A DNA stretch of 64,000 nucleotides from an uncultured Dorea sp. (GTDB lineage Bacteria > Bacillota > Clostridia > Lachnospirales > Lachnospiraceae). The stretch spans positions 62,001 to 126,000 of the forward strand of contig CAPEBR010000008.1 in assembly GCA_948602995.1 (NCBI GenBank), read 5' to 3'. Under the pieces are notes generated by a model. The model was given only the letters and a program-made list of their open reading frames with translations. It made no database searches and was not told the origin of the DNA. Position numbers and translations under genes: made by a program. Shown piece after piece: positions 44,718-52,288 of this stretch. How positions within the stretch are numbered: position 1 is the stretch's first letter; every line of letters starts with the position of its first letter.

Positions 44718-44825
44718 AAAAGAACCTTTCTGGTTACTGTTCACACAGGTCTGTGCAGTAAATGCACAGACCTGTGTGAACAGTAACCCTTTCTGAACGA
44801 AAAAATCAGAAAGGTTCTTTTTTTC
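44717..44825 (+). terminator. Terminator invaded by a 55-bp perfect palindrome
   Basis: AAAAGAACCTTTCTG and CAGAAAGGTTCTTTTTTT form a terminator after the regulator gene. Within it, 44733-44787 is a perfect inverted repeat with 25-base arms starting GTTACTGTTCACACAGG and a GTAAA loop. It is flanked by CCTTTCTG at 44725-44732 and again at 44788-44795. It looks like a minimal GTTACT-family element inserted with an 8-bp target duplication. Confidence 0.85.
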
Positions 44826-44872
44826 TATATCAAAATATCCGGGGATGCGTTATAATATGATCAGGAATAAAA

Positions 44873-44956
44873 GGGTCATGTGTTTCATGTATATGAAATG
44901 GCATGATACAGGCGCTAAAAGGTCATACGTTTCATGCCTGAATGAAACGGCATGAC
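44873..44956. promoter_or_regulatory. GTTTCATG palindromes 2 and 3
   Basis: GGGTCATGTGTTTCATGTATATGAAA... (44873-44906) and GTCATACGTTTCATGCC...ATGAAACGGCATGAC (44922-44956). They follow a TATAAT at 44851-44856, so both lie in the leader of the cytidylate-kinase-like gene, and the second ends 22 bases before its ATG. They could be operators or leader hairpins. Confidence 0.65.
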
Positions 44957-44978
44957 ATAGTATAAGGGAGGGATTCAT

Positions 44979-45599
44979 ATGATGAAGAACAGAGTTGTTA
45001 CCATCGGGCGCGAGTTTGGAAGCGGCGGTCATGAGATCGGGAATCTTCTGGCAACCCGGCTGGATATTCCGCTTTATGACAACAATCTTGTACGCATGGT
45101 TGCAAAAAAGCTGGATATTACAGAGGCAACGGCACAGGCGGTGGATGAGACGACGTTAAATGGTTTTCTGAAGGGATTTGTACTGTCACCGCTCGAATAT
45201 TCGGCTTCCATGAGGAACGAGGAGAATACAAGGCCATTAAGCGATCAGGTGTATGAGCTTCAGTCAGAGATCATACGGAAGCTGGCGATGAGAGGACCCT
45301 GTGTATTTGTGGGAAGATGTGCGGATTTTGTTCTGATGGACTGTGCAGAATGTATCAATATCTTTATCTGTGCAGATATTGACGACAGGATCCGCCGGAT
45401 TGCGAAGAGGTATGACCTGTCGGAAAAGAAGGCGGCAGATAAGATTAAGAAGATGGACCGGGAAAGAAGATATTATTACGAATCCAGAACAGGGCTTTAC
45501 TGGGGAGATATTGATTCCCATGAGATGCTCTTTAATGTCAGCCGCCTTGGGGTGGAGCGTACGGTTGACATATTAGAAGCAATCTACAGGATGAAATGA
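44979..45599 (+). CDS. Cytidylate kinase-like protein
   Basis: A 206-residue P-loop protein of the cytidylate-kinase-like family. The nucleotide loop is GREFGSGGHEIG, and the first half has PLYDNNLVRMVAKK. FVGRCADFVL lies at mid-protein, followed by IDDRIRRIAKRYDLSEKKA (LID region) and the end typical of this family. It is distinct from the housekeeping Cmk. Such proteins are frequent in Clostridia; the substrate is not known. GGGAGGGA precedes the ATG. The gene lies between GTTTCATG palindromes on both sides. Confidence 0.85.
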   Translation: MMKNRVVTIGREFGSGGHEIGNLLATRLDIPLYDNNLVRMVAKKLDITEATAQAVDETTLNGFLKGFVLSPLEYSASMRNEENTRPLSDQVYELQSEIIRKLAMRGPCVFVGRCADFVLMDCAECINIFICADIDDRIRRIAKRYDLSEKKAADKIKKMDRERRYYYESRTGLYWGDIDSHEMLFNVSRLGVERTVDILEAIYRMK

Positions 45600-45612
45600 T
45601 ACAAGCGTCAAA

Positions 45613-45652
45613 AAGATCATGTGTTTCATGCTTGCATGAAACGCATGATCTT
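45613..45652. promoter_or_regulatory. GTTTCATG palindrome 4 (best conserved)
   Basis: AAGATCATGTGTTTCATGC, TT, GCATGAAACGCATGATCTT: 19-base arms with one mismatch. It lies between the cytidylate-kinase-like gene and the CyuA-family gene, 47 bases before the latter's ATG. Confidence 0.7.
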
Positions 45653-45699
45653 GGGCCGCATGTAAGTACGAACGGTATTGGTTGGGAGGAGAACTGCAG

Positions 45700-46977
45700 A
45701 TGAACAGACAAGAGGAAAACTATCAGAAGTATGTGAAGATTCTTGAGGAGGAGCTGGTTCCGGCCATGGGGTGCACGGAGCCGATTGCCCTTGCATATGC
45801 GGCGGCGAAGGCAAGGGAAGTACTGGGCTGTATGCCGGACCGGGTATATGTGGAGGCAAGCGGAAGCATTATTAAGAATGTAAAGAGTGTGATTGTACCA
45901 AACACGGATTTTCTGAAAGGGATTCCCGCAGCCGCAGCCGCAGGGATTGTGGCAGGAAAAGCGGAGAAGGAGCTGGAGGTGATCGCAGAGGTATCGGAGG
46001 ATGAGATACACCGTATGCGGGAGTTTCTGGATCATACAGAGATTGCTGTAGAGCATATTGACAATGGGATTACATTTGATATCATTATTACTGTGTCCAG
46101 GGGAGAGGACTATGCAAAGGTCCGGATTGCGAATTATCACACGAACATTGTTCTGGTAGAGAAGAACGGAGAGATTCTCCATGAAACTCTGATCCAGGGC
46201 GAGAGCGAGGAAGGGCTTACGGACCGGAGCATCCTGAATATGAAGGATATCTGGGAGTTTTCGCAGATAGTGGACGTGGCAGATGTAAAAGAGGTTCTTG
46301 ACCGTCAGATTGCATATAATACTGCTATTTCCGAGGAAGGCTTAAAAGGGAATTACGGAGCCAATATCGGGAGCGTTCTTCTTGATACATACGGGGAGGA
46401 TGTAAGGACCCGGGCAAAGGCGAAGGCAGCAGCAGGGTCAGATGCCAGGATGAATGGCTGTGAGCTTCCGGTGATTATTAATTCCGGCAGCGGCAATCAG
46501 GGAATTACCTGTTCTGTTCCAGTGCTGGAATATGCAAAGGAATACCAGGTTCCAAAGGAGAAGATGTACCGTGCGCTTGCGCTCTCGAATCTGGTGGCAA
46601 TCCATCAGAAGACAGGGATTGGAAGACTGTCTGCTTACTGCGGTGCAGTGAGTGCAGGGGCGGCTGCAGGCGCGGGGATCGCGTATCTGTGCGGCGGTGG
46701 ATATGAGGAGATTATCCATACGGTTGTAAATGCACTGGCCATTGTCTCCGGAATTGTGTGTGACGGTGCAAAGGCATCCTGTGCGGCAAAGATCGCTTCG
46801 TCGGTTGATGCAGGAATTCTTGGGTATAATATGTATATCAGGGGACAGGAATTTCGCGGCGGTGATGGGATTGTGACCCGCGGGGTAGAGGCAACAATCC
46901 GCAATGTGGGAAGACTTGGAAAAGAAGGAATGAAAGAGACGAACGAAGAGATTATTAAGATTATGATTGACGGCTAG
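45700..46977 (+). CDS. L-cysteine desulfidase/serine dehydratase family protein (CyuA/YhaM-like)
   Basis: A 425-residue member of the UPF0597/CyuA family, related to the alpha domain of iron-sulfur serine dehydratases. Motifs: MGCTEPIALA near the start, SDARMNGCELPV, NSGSGNQGIT, and GIVCDGAKASCA with conserved cysteines for a likely iron-sulfur cluster. The ATG at 45700 is 9 bases behind GGGAGGAG. Known members release sulfide and ammonia from L-cysteine, or deaminate L-serine. The adjacent permease-like gene is co-transcribed. The exact amino acid is uncertain. Confidence 0.85.
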   Translation: MNRQEENYQKYVKILEEELVPAMGCTEPIALAYAAAKAREVLGCMPDRVYVEASGSIIKNVKSVIVPNTDFLKGIPAAAAAGIVAGKAEKELEVIAEVSEDEIHRMREFLDHTEIAVEHIDNGITFDIIITVSRGEDYAKVRIANYHTNIVLVEKNGEILHETLIQGESEEGLTDRSILNMKDIWEFSQIVDVADVKEVLDRQIAYNTAISEEGLKGNYGANIGSVLLDTYGEDVRTRAKAKAAAGSDARMNGCELPVIINSGSGNQGITCSVPVLEYAKEYQVPKEKMYRALALSNLVAIHQKTGIGRLSAYCGAVSAGAAAGAGIAYLCGGGYEEIIHTVVNALAIVSGIVCDGAKASCAAKIASSVDAGILGYNMYIRGQEFRGGDGIVTRGVEATIRNVGRLGKEGMKETNEEIIKIMIDG

Positions 46978-46993
46978 CAGGTGATCAGGCTCT

Positions 46994-47830
46994 ATGATGG
47001 ATATTTTTATGGACGCGGGAGCGGACGTCTTAAGGATGCTCCCGTTCCTGTTTGCAGCGTATCTTATGATTGAGGCGCTGGAACACTACTCGACAGGATT
47101 TACAGAAAAATTATTAAAAAAGATGGGAAGTGCCGGGCCTCTTGCAGGAGCGGCGGCGGGATGTGTGCCCCAGTGCGGATTTTCAGTTATGGCTGCAAAT
47201 CTATACGCAGGAGGAGTGATCTCCGTGGGAACACTTCTGTCCGTTTTTATCGCCACATCAGATGAGGCAGTTCTGATTATGCTGGGACATCCGGGACAGG
47301 GAAAAGAGATCCTCACACTTCTTGGGACAAAGGTACTTATTGCAGCGTCAGCGGGCTATGGAGTGGATTTCTTTTTCAGTACCTGTATTTCTGAGCATAA
47401 GGAAAGCGGAGATCTGTGTGAGCACTGTGGATGCCATGAGCATAATGCAGGAATTCTGAAACCGGCACTTAAGCATACGGTGAAGATTTTTCTGTATCTG
47501 TTCTTTTTTACAGTGATACTTGACCTTGTCATTGAAACAGCAGGGGTAGAACGGCTTTCGGCATATCTTTTGGGAGATACATGGCTTCAGCCGGCGGCTG
47601 CGGCTCTCATCGGACTGCTCCCCAATTGTGCAGCTTCTGTCATGCTGACAGAACTGTATCTGAATGGTGCACTGTCCTTTGGGTCAGTGACGGCCGGTCT
47701 CTGTACTGGAGCAGGAGCCGGCCTGATTGTGTTATTTAAAATGAACCGGAGCCGGCGTGAGAATCTGAAGATTCTGGCAAGCCTGTATGGAATCGGAGTT
47801 CTTGCGGGAGTACTGATCAATCTCCTGTAA
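46994..47830 (+). CDS. ArsP_2-like membrane permease
   Basis: A 278-residue membrane protein with about eight helices. Repeated half-motifs GCVPQCGFSVMAANLY and GLLPNCAASVMLTELYLNG show an internal duplication typical of the ArsP_2/putative manganese transporter family. Between the halves is a Cys/His-rich cytoplasmic loop (LCEHCGCHEHN), which may bind metal or metalloid. It starts 16 bases behind the CyuA-like gene. Efflux of arsenical or other thiol-bound metal is suggested by the family name, not shown. Confidence 0.75.
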   Translation: MMDIFMDAGADVLRMLPFLFAAYLMIEALEHYSTGFTEKLLKKMGSAGPLAGAAAGCVPQCGFSVMAANLYAGGVISVGTLLSVFIATSDEAVLIMLGHPGQGKEILTLLGTKVLIAASAGYGVDFFFSTCISEHKESGDLCEHCGCHEHNAGILKPALKHTVKIFLYLFFFTVILDLVIETAGVERLSAYLLGDTWLQPAAAALIGLLPNCAASVMLTELYLNGALSFGSVTAGLCTGAGAGLIVLFKMNRSRRENLKILASLYGIGVLAGVLINLL

Positions 47831-47857
47831 TTGTTCCGTACCTGTAACTGCTGGGCA

Positions 47858-47882
47858 GGTCTGTGCATTTACTGCACAGACC
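47858..47882. repeat. Partial GTTACT-family repeat (stem 1 variant)
   Basis: GGTCTGTGCATTTACTGCACAGACC is the same stem as the centre of the palindrome at 44733 (GGTCTGTGCA/TGCACAGACC) and is followed by CGTAAAAAAGTGA, similar to the unpaired block of full copies. It probably also ends transcription of the permease gene. Confidence 0.6.
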
Positions 47883-47907
47883 GTAAAAAAGTGACTGCCG
47901 GCTGCCT

Positions 47908-48525
47908 TTACTTTTCTTTTTCACCGTCTTTTTTGTGGGGATGCCTCCAGATAAAGAAGATGCCAAGCCCGCCTATGAGATAGAGAATATTGACAAGTAT
48001 TGCCGGATTCTCCTTCAGGAACCATACGATCAGTACAATTGCCGTCAGTGCGGCCAGGATCTCAAGGGCAGTAAGAAAGCGTTTTTCCCGCCGTTCCTTA
48101 AATGCAAGGAGACGCTCTTCGCGTGAACCTTCAAGATATTCGGTAATGTGCTCCCCGGTAATTCTTCCGGCAATCTGCTCGGAAGGAGAAAAAGAACGAA
48201 AATGCTCCAGTATTTCAGCATACAGATCTTCATATGCATCCTCATATGCCTGCTGGCTATAGCCCCTGGCGGGTATTTCTGGTTCAGTATTTGCACTGTC
48301 CTTTCCGGATTCTTTTTCTATGCTCTCTTTTTCTGAGATCTTATTTTCTGTAATTTCCTTTTCTGCAAGTACATCATCTGTGCTTTTTCCTGCCGGGATT
48401 TTACTTTCGGCAGATTCCGCCGCTGTGGTTTCTCTTTCGGCGGATTCCTCTGCGATGTCCGTATTTTCCGGCCAGGTATCTGGCAGGGACGCCTTTTGCT
48501 CCTCTGTTTTTTCTTCGGTTGCCAT
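47908..48525 (-). CDS. Acidic membrane protein of unknown function
   Basis: A 205-residue protein. The ATG at 48525 is chosen because TAAGGAGGT lies 8 bases before it; an upstream in-frame ATG has none. Residues 1-~95 are very rich in Glu, Ser and Lys and probably disordered. Residues ~95-140 (YEDAYEDLYAEILEHFRSF) are helical. Two membrane helices follow at ~157-173 and ~179-192, and the tail is basic (RHPHKKDGEKEK). I recognise no family. It stands alone on the minus strand, converging with the permease gene. Confidence 0.7.
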   Translation of the reverse strand: MATEEKTEEQKASLPDTWPENTDIAEESAERETTAAESAESKIPAGKSTDDVLAEKEITENKISEKESIEKESGKDSANTEPEIPARGYSQQAYEDAYEDLYAEILEHFRSFSPSEQIAGRITGEHITEYLEGSREERLLAFKERREKRFLTALEILAALTAIVLIVWFLKENPAILVNILYLIGGLGIFFIWRHPHKKDGEKEK

Positions 48526-48752
48526 GTTATGTACCTCCTTATTAATTCTCTCTGTAGGTCTATCATAGCAGTTTTCACAAGGGATTTCAAATTTTATTAT
48601 GAAATATCGACAGATCATTCACAAAATAAAAATTGCATTTTTAAAATAATATGTTATAATAAAATCTGTTAGCTGTCAGATTGGGAATTGTGAAAAATAA
48701 ATGACTCATAAATTTGTGTTTTGCGGTTTCTAAATATTGAGGAGGAATTATC

Positions 48753-49220
48753 ATGGCAAGAAGAAAAAAAGATGTAACAACAGAGCAACCCGGAGCTGAA
48801 AAAGCGCCATCAGTGGATCAGGAGGCTGTAAAGAACTCTGGGAGCAAGGCGGCAGAAGAAGAGACAGCAGAAGTAGAGACAGCAAAAGAAGAGCCGGCAG
48901 AAACTTCCACACAGGAAAAAATAGAAAGAGCGCCGAAGGAGAAAAAGCCGTCATCCAGAGCGGCAGCTTCAAAAAAGGCTGAAGATAAGCAGGCAGCAAA
49001 AAAGGCTGCAGTGAAAAAAGAGATAAAGGTAAAGGCAGTAGTTCAGTACCAGGGAAAACAAGTAGAAGAAAAAGAGATCATCGGTAATGTGAAAAAGGCA
49101 TGGACAAAGACAGGCGGGAAGGTGAGAGATATTAAGTCCATAGATCTTTACATAAAGCCGGAAGAAGATAAGGTATACTATGTTATTAACGGTACAGATA
49201 CAGGAGACGTTGCGTTTTAA
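48753..49220 (+). CDS. DUF6465-like protein with alanine/lysine-rich N-terminus
   Basis: A 155-residue protein. Residues 1-~90 are low-complexity (Ala, Glu, Lys), histone- or linker-like. The C-terminal ~65 residues (VKAVVQYQGKQVEEKEI...VRDIKSIDLYIKPEEDKVYYVIN) form the small conserved DUF6465-type domain found across Clostridia. A promoter with TTGCAT (48633) and TATAAT (48655-48660) precedes it, and AGGAGGAA is the ribosome site. The role is unknown. Confidence 0.75.
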   Translation: MARRKKDVTTEQPGAEKAPSVDQEAVKNSGSKAAEEETAEVETAKEEPAETSTQEKIERAPKEKKPSSRAAASKKAEDKQAAKKAAVKKEIKVKAVVQYQGKQVEEKEIIGNVKKAWTKTGGKVRDIKSIDLYIKPEEDKVYYVINGTDTGDVAF

Positions 49221-49305
49221 TTCATTCCCGCCATATTCTCATGGAATGCGCTGTCTGGCGTATTCTTCACGAATGGCCGCGGAGTGGACGGCATCCATCG
49301 TAACA

Positions 49306-49344
49306 AAAGGTCTTTGTAGATTCATCTATAAAGACTTTTTTTTT
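49306..49344 (+). terminator. Terminator after the DUF6465-like gene
   Basis: AAAGGTCTTTGTAGAT pairs with ATCTATAAAGACTTTTTTTT. The 287-base gap 49221-49507 also contains a decayed GTTACT-family stem (GGAATGCGC...GCGTATTC, 49239-49267) and a TATAAT at 49359-49364 that may serve the next gene. Confidence 0.75.
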
Positions 49345-49507
49345 GCCCTTTTTTTTGTTATAATAGAAAAAGCAGGAGTTCCTGACCTAAAGACAGCTGT
49401 AAAGAGGGATATACTGAGCGTCAGATCAATCTGCCGCCTGCGGAATTACGCCGCTTTGCGGCTGCGGCTTCCGTGAGTATAAATAAGGGATAAAAGGAGA
49501 AGGATAC

Positions 49508-50254
49508 ATGAATGAAGTATTGGACTTTGGAAAGACTATCATAGGAGGTGCAGACGGACCGACTTCAGTTTTTCTGGCAGGAAGTCTGGGAATGGGAGTG
49601 AAGGCGGCAGCTATTGCTGCAGGGCTGCTGCTTTGCTTTTTCGGGCTGAAGCTTACGAGGATTCTTGCAGCGCTTGCCGGGCTTGGCGCAGGGGGAGCGG
49701 CAGGATTTGTTATAAGTCTGGCAGCAGGGACGAAGGGAACGGTTTCTCTTGTCATTATACTGGCATGCGGGATCATAGCAGCACTTTTGTCGCTGTTCCT
49801 GTATAAGCTGGGGGCATTCATTTTAGTAATTTCTCTGGTGATGTCGTCGGCAGTATCGATTCTGGGCGTTGCTTCAGGATTTCCGTTTTCTGTAAGCCTT
49901 GGGAGAGACAGCCTGGTTATGGGAGGAGCTGCACTTGCGGTTTCTCTTGTTCTGGCCGTACTTGCGGTTATCTTTTCTGAGCCGGTCATCATAGTAGCCA
50001 CTTCTGTTACAGGAGGAATGACAGCGGGACCGGTGATTCTCCTGGCGGCAGGATTAAGCGGGAAGCCCTGGATGAGTTATGCTGCCGGCGGACTGCTTTT
50101 TGTGCTGGGTATGGGAGTGCAGTTTCTGATGCAGTCACGAAAAATCGGCAGGAAGGAAAAGAGCTACGCGGATGAAAAGAGGGAGAAGGATTCTGTGGAG
50201 TCAGAAGTAGAGAAGGCAAGAAACATTCTGAAAGAGGATGAGGAGGAAGAGTAG
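49508..50254 (+). CDS. Membrane protein with IGGADGPT motif
   Basis: A 248-residue protein. The N-terminus carries IIGGADGPTSVFLAG, a motif best known from the beta subunit of sodium-pumping decarboxylases, where it lies in a membrane-embedded region. The remainder is different: about seven hydrophobic helices from residue ~28 to ~213 in a DUF4203/TMEM198-like pattern, then a charged cytoplasmic tail (KEKSYADEKREKDS...KEDEEEE). No decarboxylase partner gene is near. The role of the motif in this setting is unclear. The PHP-domain gene follows 55 bases downstream. Confidence 0.7.
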   Translation: MNEVLDFGKTIIGGADGPTSVFLAGSLGMGVKAAAIAAGLLLCFFGLKLTRILAALAGLGAGGAAGFVISLAAGTKGTVSLVIILACGIIAALLSLFLYKLGAFILVISLVMSSAVSILGVASGFPFSVSLGRDSLVMGGAALAVSLVLAVLAVIFSEPVIIVATSVTGGMTAGPVILLAAGLSGKPWMSYAAGGLLFVLGMGVQFLMQSRKIGRKEKSYADEKREKDSVESEVEKARNILKEDEEEE

Positions 50255-50309
50255 AAGCTGCGGGGAGACGGAACATTTATAAACAAAAGTTTGGAAGGAG
50301 GACTTGCTT

Positions 50310-51140
50310 ATGAAGCTTGATATGCATTGCCATGTAAAGGAGGGTTCGCTTGACAGCAAAGTAAGTCTGGAGGAATACATTTCCTGTCTGAAATCCCAGG
50401 GGTTTGACGGGATGCTGGTTACAGACCACGATACCTATAAGGGATACCGCCACTGGAAGTACAAGATGAAGGGAAAGGTTCATGAAGACTTTGTTGTGCT
50501 AAAAGGGATTGAATATGATACGTGCGATGCAGGGCATATTATCTGCATCATGCCGGAAGGGGTAAAGATGCGGCTGCTGGAGCTCAGAGGGCTGCCGGCT
50601 GCCGTCCTGATTGACTTTGTGCACCGCCATGGAGGGATTCTTGGCCCGGCTCACCCATGCGGGGAAAAATATCTGAGCTTTACGCATACAAAAAGGTATT
50701 TTAAGTCGCCGGAGATTATAAAACGGTTTGATTTTTTTGAGGTGTTTAATGCCTGTGAACCGGCATCGTCTAATGAAGGTGCGGCAAAGCTTGCGGTAAA
50801 ATATAAGAAGCCTGGAATCGGAGGAAGTGATGCACACAGGCCGGACTGTGTGGGAAGAGGTTATACTGTCCTGCCTGAGCGGGTGACCTGTGAGACAGAG
50901 CTGATTGCCCTGATCCGGGGCAAGGCTCAGATTGAGACAGGGGGCGTCCTGTATGACAAGACGACAAAGGATAAGATGGGCAAGGCGAATAAGCTCTTAG
51001 TCTATTCCTTCTGGTTTTACAATAAGGGAGGGGCGCTCTTAAGATGGAGAAAGAGACGGTTAAATGGAGAGATTGAGAACCCGGTGGATCCTATTGACCC
51101 GATTGAGATCCCTTATCTTAAGAAGGTGAGCGGCAGATAA
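50310..51140 (+). CDS. PHP-domain metal-dependent phosphoesterase
   Basis: A 276-residue PHP-family protein. Metal ligands are visible in MKLDMHCHVKEG, LVTDHDTYKG, GGILGPAHPCG and GIGGSDAHRPDCVG. The ATG at 50310 follows GGAAGGAGG; a TTG two codons earlier is possible. Related proteins hydrolyse phosphate esters or nucleotides; the substrate is not evident. The CmpB-like gene starts one base after its stop. Confidence 0.8.
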   Translation: MKLDMHCHVKEGSLDSKVSLEEYISCLKSQGFDGMLVTDHDTYKGYRHWKYKMKGKVHEDFVVLKGIEYDTCDAGHIICIMPEGVKMRLLELRGLPAAVLIDFVHRHGGILGPAHPCGEKYLSFTHTKRYFKSPEIIKRFDFFEVFNACEPASSNEGAAKLAVKYKKPGIGGSDAHRPDCVGRGYTVLPERVTCETELIALIRGKAQIETGGVLYDKTTKDKMGKANKLLVYSFWFYNKGGALLRWRKRRLNGEIENPVDPIDPIEIPYLKKVSGR

Positions 51141-51141
51141 T

Positions 51142-51999
51142 ATGCAGATTTATTACTTGATCTTGTATTTTTTTACGTATGGGCTGCTTGGCTGGTGCAC
51201 GGAGGTAGCGTATGCGGCGGTCAGGCAGGGGAAGTTTGTGAACAGAGGTTTTTTAAATGGTCCCATTTGTCCCATTTACGGGGTAGGGGTCAGCATCGTG
51301 ATTTATTTTCTCATGCCGCTTTCAGGAAGCCTGGCGCTTCTCTATGCTGCCTCTACCGTTCTTGTGACAGTATTAGAGGGAATTACAGGATATCTTATGG
51401 AGCGGCTCTTCCATCATAAGTGGTGGGACTATTCCGATCAGCCTCTGAATATAGGAGGATATGTGTGCCTGATCTTTTCCCTTGTGTGGGGAGTGGCGTG
51501 TGTTTTTATTGTGAGGGTATTCCATCCCCTGATACATAAATTGCTTGCGCTGATTCCGTTTGCGGCAGGCGTTGTTCTGTGTGCCGGGTTAATGTCTGTT
51601 CTTTTCGCGGATCTGTATGTGACAGCGTCCGGTATTCTGAAGCTGAACCGGCAGCTTGAAACAATGGAGAGGATCGCGGGAGAGCTTAAGGAGCTTTCGG
51701 ATAAACTCGGAGAGACAATCTATGAGAATGTCATGGAGACGATGGAGATCAGGGAAGAGGGACTTAAGAGAATCAGCGATGCGGCGGCCGGGCGAAAGGA
51801 ACGGTTTGAGGAGTTTACCTCAGAGCAGAGACAGAGAACCAGGGCGAGGCTTCTGGAACTTCACGAACGCTATGAGGCTGTTTCGAGAGAACGGTCCAGG
51901 GTTGCCGGACGTCTTATGAATGCATTTCCGCGTATGGAATCCAAAAGGCATAGGATGTTGCTGGAAGAATTGAAAAAGAGAATGAAAAACAGGATGTAA
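51142..51999 (+). CDS. CmpB-like putative ABC transporter permease
   Basis: A 285-residue protein of the ABC_trans_CmpB family. Helices start at residue 2; the family signature GLLGWCTEVAYAAVRQGKFVNRGFLNGP lies at ~14-42 (pieces LGWCTEV and NRGFLNGPICPIYG), and WWDYSDQPLNIGGYVCL follows. About six helices occupy residues 1-170; a charged coiled coil fills the C-terminal 115 residues. Despite the family name no ABC ATPase is near. The stop is followed by a terminator at 52005. Confidence 0.75.
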   Translation: MQIYYLILYFFTYGLLGWCTEVAYAAVRQGKFVNRGFLNGPICPIYGVGVSIVIYFLMPLSGSLALLYAASTVLVTVLEGITGYLMERLFHHKWWDYSDQPLNIGGYVCLIFSLVWGVACVFIVRVFHPLIHKLLALIPFAAGVVLCAGLMSVLFADLYVTASGILKLNRQLETMERIAGELKELSDKLGETIYENVMETMEIREEGLKRISDAAAGRKERFEEFTSEQRQRTRARLLELHERYEAVSRERSRVAGRLMNAFPRMESKRHRMLLEELKKRMKNRM

Positions 52000-52004
52000 A
52001 AAGG

Positions 52005-52032
52005 TGGCCGATTATAGAATCGGTCATTTTTT
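52005..52032 (+). terminator. Terminator after the CmpB-like gene
   Basis: GGCCGATTATAGAATCGGTCATTTTTT. The rest of the gap to 52288 holds the leader of the next gene, including a small stem GGGGTTTCCCCC near 52142; no riboswitch class is recognised. Confidence 0.75.
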
Positions 52033-52288
52033 GCGTTTTTTTGTGCAATATTTCAGAGTGGAAAAGATTGACAAATTGAAAAAAACTATTTATGATTATA
52101 ACACTCGTCTAAGAAATTCTTATTTCTGAACAAAAGTTCATGGGGTTTCCCCCGTACAGGGAATACATCTTCCCAGATTTTCCAAAGCGAGATATAGAGG
52201 ACAGGAAGGAGGACGGAAGTTTTTTCGTATACGTTTTATCAGTAACTATTGGTGACAGAGGTTTTGAAAAAGGAGAAGTGAACTGAAT

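Noticed and set aside
52030..52288. A riboswitch in the leader of the NlpC/P60-VaFE gene.
   Set aside because: Only a short GC stem is visible and no known riboswitch core was recognised.
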